Shown one piece after another: positions 55,771 through 64,000 of a DNA stretch of 64,000 bases. The translations under genes were made by a program, and so were the position numbers. Below the pieces are notes generated by a model. That model had not been told where the DNA came from, did not search any database, and saw only the letters and a program-made list of their open reading frames with translations. This DNA comes from Allomyces macrogynus ATCC 38327 (lineage: Eukaryota > Blastocladiomycota > Blastocladiomycetes > Blastocladiales > Blastocladiaceae). Within the stretch, counting starts at the first letter, position 1; the number at the start of each line of letters is the position of its first letter. The stretch is taken from contig GG745331.1 in NCBI GenBank assembly GCA_000151295.1, positions 1,161,516 through 1,225,515 of the forward strand, read 5' to 3'.

Positions 55771-56645
55771 CTAGAGGACGCGCGTGTAGTCCGCGCGTGA
55801 GAAATGCACAATGACGCAGACCTGAACGAGGGCCAGGACAGAGCCGAGCGCGTTGGGCACGATGATGTTGGCGTCGGCATGCGAGAGGCCGTAGACGGTC
55901 CACAACGACGCGACGAGCAGCGACATGCCCGAGAGCGCGAGCGACATGCCGGCCGGGTTGCGTGTTGCGAGGACTTGTTTCTGGAAAGGTTCGAGAAGGG
56001 TCAGGGACGTCCGTGGTCGAATCAAGAGAGAAGGAGGGCGAAAGGATTCGATCGGTACCAGGAGCACGAGCGGTGACCCAAACATGACGACCGAGAAAAC
56101 CATGGCGAGGAACCCAATGTGCCGCGTCGCCGTGGCGGCGTCGGTGAAGAAGCGCGCGTAGACGAGGACCGGGTAGATGAAGAGCGCCGCGTAGAGCAGC
56201 TGGCGCTCGACGTGCGACTACCGAGTGTGTCCAAGGAGCGAATCAGCATCATGCCCACGTCAAAGAAACTAGAAAAATGACCGGAAATTGTACCCGGTTC
56301 GTAGTATACTTGTAAAACGCAGCGACGTAGGCCAGCCCGAGGACGAGCCCCGTGACGTTTACCGTGGTCACGGCCGCGTCACCGCGCAAGATGCCGTACT
56401 TGGTCCAGAGCGTGCAATTGATGATGGTCGCGATGAACGGGAACACGTCGGTCGCGCCTGTCGACTTGGTCGTGACATACTCGCGAATAGTGCGGCTAGG
56501 TGCAGTGGACAGCGCTCGTGAGCGGACCAGGCGCGGCAATTCAGGACGGGGCAAGATGAGGTGGCACGGACGTTGGCGTCAAAAAGTAGGCAATCGTGCA
56601 AAGGGTCGCGGCGAGCGAGAGTGCTGCGTCGGCGTCAAATGGCAT
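55771..56645 (-). CDS. SWEET-family sugar transporter (MtN3/saliva)
   Basis: SWEET proteins are bidirectional sugar facilitators built from two three-helix MtN3 repeats joined by a linker helix. Four exons (56645-56572, 56495-56294, 56217-56059, 55980-55771) give 214 aa in frame, the usual eukaryotic SWEET size. The first repeat has LTPTRTIREYVTTKSTG, FIATIINCTLWTKYG and VNVTGLVLGLAYVAAFYKY. The linker and second repeat have RHIGFLAMVFSVVMFGSPLV, then VLATRNPAGMSLALSGMSLL, LWTVYGLSHADANIIVPNAL and SVLALVQVCVIVHF. The conserved TKSTG and the Pro/Asn of IVPN are present. SWEETs are common in plants and animals but scarce in fungi outside the early-diverging lineages. The gene lies 40 bases from the end of RMT2, convergent. 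Confidence 0.92.
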
Positions 56646-57119
56646 CGTGCAGCGGGCGGTCTTGTTCGGCGATCACACGAGAATGGTGGGCGATTCCGGG
56701 TTGCTTGTCGCGCGGCACGCGATGCAGCAAGTGCAGGGCGCGGATTCGTGCGGATTTAAGCAGAGCGTTGCGACGGCCGTGCATGACGAAGCCGTCGACG
56801 GTGTTGGCGTCGGTGCAACGTTGGGCGGGACAGCGACGTTTGGCGTCGTTGGCAACGGCGTGCCGCCGCCACATGATCGCGACAAGAGTGTTCGGCGCTC
56901 CTAGCTCACGCCTTGTGGAGCCGACGTTGAGCACTTCGAGCCGACGTCGGGCACTTCAAGCCAACTTCGAGCACCATTCAGGCAAAACAGCGGTGGTAAT
57001 ATTCATTTTGTACAAGGCGCACGAACCGAGTGCGCAGCATCTTCTCCCAGAACAAAAGTTCTCTCTGGGGCACTCGGCGCTCGCCGCAGCAACGAGCTGT
57101 CTGAGAAAACCCCACTGCA
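56646..57119. other. intergenic; SWEET promoter and VAP 3' region
   Basis: No supported gene. It contains an imperfect direct repeat, GAGCACTTCGAGCCGACGTC / GGGCACTTCAAGCC, around 56930-56965. Confidence 0.5.
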
Positions 57120-58594
57120 TCAACTTGGTGCCGCAGCCCCCACACAACTCCCGCCGGTGCCCTCTCCACCTTCTCCTCCCACCGCTACCGCCTTCCCAGC
57201 GCCACCCACACCCTCCACCCCTGTCTGCCCGCGCGCTACCATGACCCGCTGCACGACCATCCTCACCACCGCGCGTACGACCGCCGCCGCGACCCACACG
57301 ACGCGCACCAACGTCCATGCAGCCAGCACCACCGCAGCGATCAAAACCGTCGCCGCGTGCGCGATCAGCGCCTCACACACGGCCTGCAACACTTGAAACG
57401 CGCGTGACGAGGCCAATTCCGGCGGCAACAGCGGCGCATGTAACATGGTCGCCGGTGCCGTCGCCGAGTGCACGGGCGGGACGAGCGACACGGATACCCG
57501 TCGTTGTCGCGGGCCCGTGGTCGTAGACGCGGGAGCGGGTGCGGGCCACGCGCCAGGGGAGACAGAGCGTGCCTGGACCGGCCGCGAGCGCGGTGCCGCG
57601 TGGGTCGTTGTGGCGATGCGCGTGGGCGAGTGCGGGTGCAGTGGACGCGGGAGGACCAGGGTGCGTGTCGGTGACGCGGCGGTCATGGAGCGTGGGCGAG
57701 TAGCGGCGGGCACGGACCGCACAGGTACCGTGTCCCACTCGGTACCGTCGTCGGAAATGACGGAGCGGACGGGGCTCAGGCCAATGCCGAGGTGTGGCGA
57801 CGCTGCGGGCGTGACAAATGTCGACAGGGCCGGCGGGCTTGCGGCGCGGACGGGGGGAGGAGGCGATGATGGCGGCGACGCGAGAGCAGAGGCAGCGGCA
57901 GCGGGCCGGGTTGGCGGCCGCGCCGGAGACGCGACGCGGCATGCGAGAACGTGTTCGGCAATCAATGCGCGGCGCGTAGGGTCCTTGAACTGAGTAATCG
58001 GTGGAGCAAAATCGATGTCAGTACAACAAACGTCGACGCCGCCGTCAACCCGAAAATCATTGCACGCACCAGGTTCGAAATGACTTTAGTGGCCGTGGGC
58101 GTCGACGACGATGCGCCTCGGCCGCCATCGCCATTGTTGTGCGCATCCACGCCATCCACACCCGGATCGGCCATGACTTGCACGAGGACGCGGTCGTCGA
58201 CTGCCGTCGTTCCGGCAGATGCCGCGTCGATATCGGCCCACCGCACTTGTACCGTGACGGCCTCGCCCGCGGCGACTCGGCCGACAGCAGGCCGTACGCG
58301 GTACCGTTCCGGCCGGTTGGTCATGAACTTGAAGTACGCGGCGCTGCTTTGCTGCGTGGAGCCATCGTGGTGGGGTAACGACAGCGTGATCGCGAGCGGA
58401 GCCGCGTCAGCTTGCCGCGTCGCTGGCCAGACGAGCTCGGTGCGGCTGAGGACGACTTGCGGGCGCGTGGCAGATGGTGGGTGCAATGGTTGCGTGCTTG
58501 CAGTCGCGGAATCGTGCGAGCGGGTTGACGGAACTGATGCACCAGGCTCGACGGGCGCGAGGCCCGGGCCAGGATCGGGCGAGAGTCGCAGCAT
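57120..58594 (-). CDS. VAP/Scs2-like MSP-domain protein
   Basis: VAP proteins are tail-anchored ER proteins whose MSP domain binds FFAT motifs at membrane contact sites. Two exons (58594-58070 and 57989-57120) give 464 aa. The MSP-like part contains ELVWPATRQADAAPLAITLS, AAYFKFMTNRPERYRVRPA and VGRVAAGEAVTVQVRW. An intron at 57990-58069 joins it to FKDPTRRALIAEHVLACRV. A long Pro/Ala/Ser-rich region includes ISDDGTEWDTVPVRS. A hydrophobic segment (HAATVLIAAVVLAAWTLVRV) lies near the C-terminus, followed by about 45 residues. That is longer than a classical VAP tail, so the topology is less certain. The MSP match rests on the FKF.TN.P.RY.VRP pattern. Confidence 0.7.
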
Positions 58595-59295
58595 CGTTGA
58601 TGTTGTTGCCGTTTGCCCGGAGACTTTGGAAACTTGAGAGAGAGAGAGAGAGAGAGCGTTGGTGCACGACAGCAACTCAGGGAGAGGTTGAGAGAAATAT
58701 ATCCAGAGCGAATGATGACGGCGCGAACGGCCACAGGGACCGACTGTGCTTGCGATCGGCGGTTGACCCGCTCCCATCCCCCACGTGTTGCACCGCGGTT
58801 TCCCCGTCTGGTCCACGGCCGCTCAGCACCAACCACGGCCCGCAGCAGGAGCGGGTACGGCGTGTGCCAGGCCAGCGACGTCCCCAACAACGATCCCAAC
58901 CGTCGCCAAAGCAGCTGGCCCGTGCGTGGGGGGCAAGCGGCGTGCCGTCGCGACATTGGGGGTGGGGTTACCAGGCGCTTCACCCGACTCACCGAAAGAG
59001 CCGACACGCAACATCAGCGCTCGCGCTCACGCTACGGACATCTTGCTGACCGATCCGACCCACGTTCTTGTTGAGCTTCGAGTCGGCCTCACGAGCACGT
59101 CGCGCCCGAGGGGGCCGTGCGCACGATGCCGCGACAGCATCGCGTGCGTGACATGTGCGCTCGCGACGCCGAAAAACGCGCCAAAAAAAGAAACGCCATA
59201 CAAATGCACATTTGCTTGCGCTCGGGTATCAATCCACGTCCTCCTCATTATACAAGCGCCCACTCTTCCTCTCTTCTGCTTCTGCCTGATTCCGA
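58595..59295. other. intergenic with a GA microsatellite (58636-58656)
   Basis: A (GA)n run of about 21 bases lies 42 bases upstream of the VAP-like start codon, on the transcribed side, and may be a promoter element. No gene was seen in the rest. Confidence 0.5.
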
Positions 59296-60594
59296 TCAGC
59301 AAAACACGCCAGCGCGCAACCCCTCATGCTGCCCACGCCACACGACCACCCCCTCGCGCCCGACCGCCAAAGGCTTCCACACGAGACACTGCACCTGGAA
59401 ACACAAAAAGCTCACATACAGCTTGAGCAACACCCAACTCGCAATACATACGCACGGCGACACGCGTACGGCCCCGGCCCCGTGCGCACCGAGCAAACTC
59501 TGGACAACGTACGGCGCCAGCAGCGTATACGTGCGGTAGGCCGTCTGCCGCGCGCGCGACATGAACATGCGCATCGGGTGCACGCCCGGTGGCGGGGAAG
59601 GGGCCGTCGCAGGCGCGTGCTTGCCGCGAGGGCGGGTGCCGAGCGGTGGAGACGGCCATGCGCATGGGATCGTTGGGCTTGTGGCGCGTGGTGGTGGTGA
59701 GGTGGAGGTATCGCGTAATGGACTCGCGTCGTCGTGCGACCGCCCACGCGGGCGTCGGTCGGAGTCGGAGGGGGGTGACGGCGAAGGGGACGGCGAGGGA
59801 GACGAATCCGACGGCATGTTGCGCTCCGCGGTGGGCGTCTCTGCGTCCCGGTGCCGCGGCACGGCCACGTGCAGGTGCGGAAACGACCGCGAGTGCTGCC
59901 AGAGCCGCATCGACACGAGCGTGCGTCGGAGGACCAGGTGGTAGATGACCGATGCGGCGAGTGGGACAAGCGCGTGCGTGTGGAATGGACCGAGCAGGAC
60001 CAGGGCCTCGAGGACAAAGTAATTGAGCGGCCAGACCAGGTAGACGTGCACGGCCTTGTCGAGTCGCGGAAGGTAGGCGAGCGCGCAGGCCAGCGCGCCC
60101 ACGAGGTAGATGAGCGTCAACGCCGTTGTGCACTGTGCGCGCGCGGCGAGGACGTGTGGGTCGAGGCGCAGGTCGTCATCGTCGTGCCGAGTTGCTTCAT
60201 TCTGGCTGCTGTTGGGTATTACGGAAAGCGAAATGGCGGCGTGCATTTGGGTCAAGAGTTTCGCGGCGAGGATGGCGATGAGCACAACGTGGACGGCGAG
60301 CTTGGCGCGCGAGTAGGAAATTCGGCTACATGGCATGGAAAAAGAGCCGATCAACTTGATCAGCGGCAATCTTCGAGAGAAGAAGAGGTAGCAGGGGCCG
60401 TGGACGACATACATGGGTGAAGCCGTCTGGCGCAAGTGCCGCAGCACCCTTTGCTGTTGCTCGTCTTGCTGAGGGCGCTGGCGGTGGCTGCTAGCCGTCG
60501 TGTGCCGGCGCTTGTCGCCTCCAGGCAGAGGTCGTGCATCGTGTGGGTGATGGTCGTCGTGCAAGGTCGGCAGCGTTGGATCGGCGGCCGCCAT
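59296..60594 (-). CDS. multi-pass membrane protein of unknown function
   Basis: A single open frame; I place the start at MAAADPTLPTLHDD (60594), although in-frame ATGs upstream are possible. The N-terminal about 70 residues are polar and Gln/Arg/His-rich. Hydrophobic segments include KLAVHVVLIAILAAKLL, TTALTLIYLVGALACALAYL, VYLVWPLNYFVLEALVLLG, ALVPLAASVIYHLVL and CIASWVLLKLYVSFLCF near the C-terminus, about five or six membrane spans in all. A Ser/Pro-rich acidic and basic loop of about 100 residues (SSPSPSPSPSPPSDSDRRPR) separates the last two. I recognise no family. An unrecognised in-frame intron in the loop or after LFFSRR is possible. Confidence 0.5.
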   Translation of the reverse strand: MAAADPTLPTLHDDHHPHDARPLPGGDKRRHTTASSHRQRPQQDEQQQRVLRHLRQTASPMYVVHGPCYLFFSRRLPLIKLIGSFSMPCSRISYSRAKLAVHVVLIAILAAKLLTQMHAAISLSVIPNSSQNEATRHDDDDLRLDPHVLAARAQCTTALTLIYLVGALACALAYLPRLDKAVHVYLVWPLNYFVLEALVLLGPFHTHALVPLAASVIYHLVLRRTLVSMRLWQHSRSFPHLHVAVPRHRDAETPTAERNMPSDSSPSPSPSPSPPSDSDRRPRGRSHDDASPLRDTSTSPPPRATSPTIPCAWPSPPLGTRPRGKHAPATAPSPPPGVHPMRMFMSRARQTAYRTYTLLAPYVVQSLLGAHGAGAVRVSPCVCIASWVLLKLYVSFLCFQVQCLVWKPLAVGREGVVVWRGQHEGLRAGVFC

Positions 60595-61720
60595 GTTGTT
60601 GCAAGGTGCAGTCGCTGGCTGGCGTGGTGGGCGTGGCCTGATCGTGCAGCAAGTTGCCAAGTGCAGCCAGTCGCGATCACAGAAGCGGTCTGCGGCAGCG
60701 TTGAAGCGGTTCTCGACGGCGTGCAACAAGCGCAACGCCATCGACGACAGTCGTCTCGCTCGGTTCGGCCAGGCTGGGGGATCGTCGAGCGAGGAGGGGA
60801 TTTGTGGAGTTTCCTCCTGACTGCGTGGCGTTTTACTCCCACCTGAAAACGCACCGCAGCCGAACCATGGCCAAAGGGACTGACCGAGCGACCACGCGCT
60901 TCTCGACTTCTGCTTGTGCTCGACGGTCGGCCCACGCCGTCCTCTGAACCTCACCCATGCCGGTGTGGCAGCTGCAATCATTTCATCAACGACCTGCGCG
61001 CAAAACTGCTCTTCCCGCGCACGACCATGCCTGTCGATATGGACGGCGACTTGTTCGAACTCTTTGCCCTGTTCCCGCTACAAACCGCGCTGAACGTGAT
61101 CGCGATCCGCATGATCCGCGAGCACCACCGCCGTTGCCATGAACGGCGGCTCCACAATGTTGGCCACATCCACCATGCATTTCCTGATCCGCCGCCACCC
61201 CCACCACCTCCACCGCTTGAGCCAAACGCATCGCATCGTCAAACATGCTGGACACACCTCAATGAGCCTTGGAATCAAAAGTCTGTCTACTTGCTCGCGT
61301 GTAGAGCGCGGGCGAAGCGATCGTGCTCGGTTCTCATGTCTCTGCTCACATCAGGGCTTGCAGTGCGATTTACGCTGAGGAATGTCGCAACGGGTAGAGA
61401 GAAGTTTGAGTATCTTGTCCGAATGGACAGCCTGGGACAGCAGCGATCAATGCTGAAGGGCTCACAACCAACATGACAGCCAGCTTCATCAACCCATTTC
61501 ACCTGATTCCATGTATTTACTCTTTCAAGCACACTCTCCACCTGGTTTCGCGCATCAAAATTCCGCTGTTGGCAGCCCATTACTCTAATCCATTTTGGGA
61601 CGTGCCACACATCCTGCACCATTTCGGGTCATGTACACTCGACACGAGTACGTTTTTCCGGTCCAAGTCTGCTTTGAGTTTGACTGACTTGGTGTCATTG
61701 GCTTGCGGTTCGTTGTGGAG
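60595..61720. other. no convincing gene
   Basis: Open frames occur on both strands, for example a plus-strand frame containing DGDLFELFALFPLQTALNV around 61030-61090, but I could not extend any into a recognisable protein. From about 61480 the sequence is distinctly less GC-rich and flanks the decayed family copy. Confidence 0.35.
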
Positions 61721-62749
61721 CGTGTTCTCGTCCTCAACGAAGATCGGGAATCGCAGATGCCTGGTGAGCTTGGTTGAGCAATAGTGGTCAACTGAGTGCC
61801 TGACTGAATGAATGAAGACATACTTGGCATGCATCGTGTTGAGCCCAAGATGGCGCGTGTGTTTGATGCATGTGTTGCGTGCAGCACACAGAAACTGGGC
61901 AAGTGGAATGGTGCCCTTGAACAAGATGCCTGTGTGTGTGAAATCCGTCCTGTTGAGTGACTTGGTGAGCAGTGACGCCTTGGTGACAGGAAAGAAGTTG
62001 AGGGTCATCATAATGCTCAAGCGGCGACCAGTCTCTGTAGAGCAACGTGTCATGCTGCGCGTGATTTTGAGCGACGGGCAGAGCTCTTTGATACTTTCGT
62101 CTTTATTCTTGCGCATGTTTGCCTCGGCCATGACATGCAGTTTGGGGTGCAGCACACTGCAGTAGTAGGTGTGCAATACAGCAAGCACATGCTGTAGGTT
62201 GATTGTGCACACGCCATTGATGGTAAACTCGATCATGGATCCATTCGCGACCTCAATTAATCTCTTCTTTGCATCAGCAGTTGCAGGCAATGTGAACCGC
62301 ACCAACCACAATCACAGCTCTGCTGCTTGCCACATGTCATGTGGACCTTCCAGTTATGCACATTCATTTCATACTCGTTACCATTGCCAGCATTGGCCTT
62401 GCGCACGAGCATGAGCATGGTCATCCCAAAAATGAAACGAAAAACGTCAGTGGACGTCAGGACAGTCAAACAAGAGCATGCTGAGCATGCCCTTGGCGAT
62501 CCAGCACACCCAGAGCAGCAGCATGCACAGGGGCCTCTGCCAGAAAAAAAACTTGGCGCGCTTACCATCGCAGTCGGCGCTCTGGTATTCGAAGTGGTGG
62601 ACGCGGCCGGCTGCTGCCTCAATCATTAGGTTGAGAGCAGAAACACGGTTGAGCGCAATCGCCAATGAGGCAGTGGGGGTTGCACATGCTGGTTCAGAAT
62701 CAATTGTCACTGGGGCAATCTTTATGTCAGGGGGTGGCCCTGGTTTCAT
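61721..62749 (-). pseudogene. unknown gene family, copy 3 (decayed)
   Basis: This minus-strand copy of the family also occurs at 24720-25935 and 27394-28618. It starts near 62749 and reads RVHHFEYQSADCDGKRAKF, then, after a frame change near 62450, FRFIFGMTMLMLVRKANAG. After another change near 62310 it reads VRFTLPATADAKKRLIEVAN, QHVLAVLHTYYCSVLHPKLH, IKELCPSLKITRS, TLNFFPVTKASLLTKSLNRT and HLRFPIFVEDENT. Similarity stops near 61721; the conserved C-terminal block of the other copies is missing. It is clearly closer to copy 1 than to copy 2 (shared KANAG, TADTTTG/TADAKKR, YYCSALHPK-type sequence). It is a truncated, frameshifted relic in AT-richer sequence. Confidence 0.7.
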
Positions 62750-63578
62750 GCATTCTGGTCCGGTAGAGGGTTGAGAGTCCCAGTAACAAGGCAGAGAGAA
62801 ACAGCGACAAAACCAGGGGGAATGAACGCGTTAAATACGTTTCTCAAGCACCGTCCAGCACCATCCATGTTGAGGGCAGCTGAGAATTTATAACAGGCTG
62901 GTGCGCGTGGTGGCGCGAATTTGGGAAAGCGTGCATGGCCAGAAAGCCTGCCATGGTTTCAGGCACGAGCAAATGGTGATCATGAGGGACCACAGCGGAA
63001 AGGGGATGGGTCGCGGCAGGTCGCGGCCTGCCCTAAGTCACAGGTGACGTGGAGAAAGGCCATGGTTGATTTTGTAAATGGATTTTGGCGTGAGGGGGCT
63101 GGTCATCAAGATCCCATCAAGATGACGCGGTAGAGCACATGAGTTGATGTTGGCTGGGCAACGTTGCCACACTGGGCGCGTCAGGAGCCAACAAATATGT
63201 AATGGAATATTGTCGTCCCCAGTGCGCTTCTGTCAGGCACCGCATGACGCCTTTGCACGCAGCGAATCGTCACTCGAGTGGTCAAAAGTGGAGTGAACCA
63301 AAAGACAACCGCATCATCACGACTGTGATGGCTTCATTCTTTCGTGTCGAATCTCGAATCTCAGAATCAGAAACTCGGCCCCGCTTCCACCGCCTTCGCA
63401 TGCGGAGCTCATCTCGCATCACACCCGAAAACACAAAAAATGCCAAACACAAACGACACACGCGGCGCGCACCCACCCGGTTCCACCGCGTCGACCTCAG
63501 CATCCACGTCCTGCCCGCTCACCTTCCAGGTCCGACGCGTGCCAAGACGTGACGTGGCTCCGCCACCGCCGACACGCT
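62750..63578. other. AT-richer intergenic stretch; no gene seen
   Basis: This region lies between the decayed family copy and the Hsp20 gene. Composition is closer to that of the family copies than to that of housekeeping genes. No coding similarity was recognised. Confidence 0.5.
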
Positions 63579-63913
63579 TTACGACACGTCGACGCGGCGG
63601 TAGTTGTCGCCCTTGGGCACACGCACTTCGAGCAGGCCGTCCTTGTAGCGGGCCGTAATGTTGGTGAGCAGGCACCCGGGCGGCAAGCGGATCACTTTGC
63701 GGTACCGGCCAATGTTGCGCTCGCGCACGCGCGACGAGGCCGCTTGGAACTCGTCAAACTAGCATCAAATCCAAAAGCGGGCGCGGCAACGTGAGATTGA
63801 GTGTCATCCAGCTGTGGCAACGCGTCGTTCAAACTTCAAAATACGGTACGTACGCGCTTGGCCTCGCCATGAATCTGAATCTCGTCAATGTCGTTCGTGT
63901 CAATCTGGATATC
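63579..63913 (-). CDS. small heat-shock protein (Hsp20/alpha-crystallin), 3' part only
   Basis: Two exons can be supported: 63913-63854 (DIQIDTNDIDEIQIHGEAKR) and 63758-63579. The last exon encodes SSRVRERNIGRYRKVIRLPP, CLLTNITARYKDGLLEVRVP and ends NYRRVDVS. The pattern 'RxxGRYxxxxRLPxG...A.YKDGLLEVRVPK' is the C-terminal half of the alpha-crystallin domain, the core of ATP-independent chaperones. The stop is at 63579-63581. An acceptor at 63914-63915 shows that at least one more exon lies upstream, probably beyond the window edge, so the gene is partial. Confidence 0.85.
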
Positions 63914-64000
63914 CTAGTTGTAGGGGAGCGCGGGAGCACGGTGGCGAGGCGGCAGCGGTGAGGTCAGAAGCGATCTCGAAATTGCAGTGCATCTCCAGAA

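Noticed and set aside
57962..58070. Apparent C-terminal transmembrane segment of the VAP-like gene (reading through 58069-57990)
   Set aside because: The hydrophobic stretch is the translation of an 80-nt intron with GTGCGT...CTCAG ends. Splicing joins in frame to FKDPTRRALIAEHV, and the real hydrophobic segment is further downstream.
60916..61476. Plus-strand frame with LRAKLLFPRTT and a Pro-rich run
   Set aside because: Only one short segment looks protein-like; the rest is low complexity and then passes into sequence flanking the decayed family copy.

Overview
The window is a gene-dense nuclear fragment of a eukaryote, most likely an early-diverging (zoosporic) fungus. I infer this from GC-rich coding sequence, many short GT-AG introns (about 58-92 nt), and a fungal-type gene set (BUD13, RMT2, MBF1, RAV1, an EMP65/TAPT1 homologue) combined with genes rare in Dikarya, such as a SWEET sugar transporter. 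No rRNA, tRNA, CRISPR array or bacterial operon was seen. A run of Ns (16885-17575) and several one-base frameshifts in otherwise well conserved genes show that this is draft sequence.

Layout. 0.6-14 kb: MCM2 (+), a fused EutB-EutC ethanolamine ammonia-lyase (-), EB1 (+), a frameshifted and 3'-truncated membrane-protein remnant (+), and MRE11 (-). 14.8-24.2 kb: a two-RRM, glutamine-rich protein interrupted by the gap (-), the divergent pair BUD13 (-)/NOP56 (+), and an F-box/LRR-like protein (+). 24.7-28.6 kb: two copies of an unrecognised gene family; a third, decayed copy lies at 61.7-62.7 kb on the other strand. 28.8-42.5 kb: TAPT1/EMP65 (-), ARP3 (-), a large RAV1/rabconnectin-3 gene (-), and a conserved mitochondrial-type protein (+). 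42.7-47.6 kb: a RING-YEATS fusion (-) and DNA polymerase eta (+). 47.8-58.6 kb: a CBS-domain protein (-), COQ6 (+), tafazzin (-), ALG14 (+), MBF1 (-), RMT2 (+), a SWEET transporter (-), and a VAP/MSP protein (-). 59.3-64 kb: a multi-pass membrane protein (-), the decayed family copy (-), and the 3' end of an Hsp20 gene (-).

The genes are mostly housekeeping: replication and repair (MCM2, MRE11, POLH), RNA processing (BUD13, NOP56), cytoskeleton (EB1, ARP3), V-ATPase assembly (RAV1), mitochondrial lipid and quinone metabolism (tafazzin, COQ6), and ER functions (ALG14, VAP, TAPT1). There is no operon logic; several neighbours are head-to-head with 0.2-0.4 kb between start codons. The most unusual items are the coenzyme-B12-dependent EutB-EutC fusion, the RING-YEATS architecture, and the unknown multicopy family. 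Exon boundaries were worked out by eye, by joining GT-AG sites that keep conserved protein families in frame.
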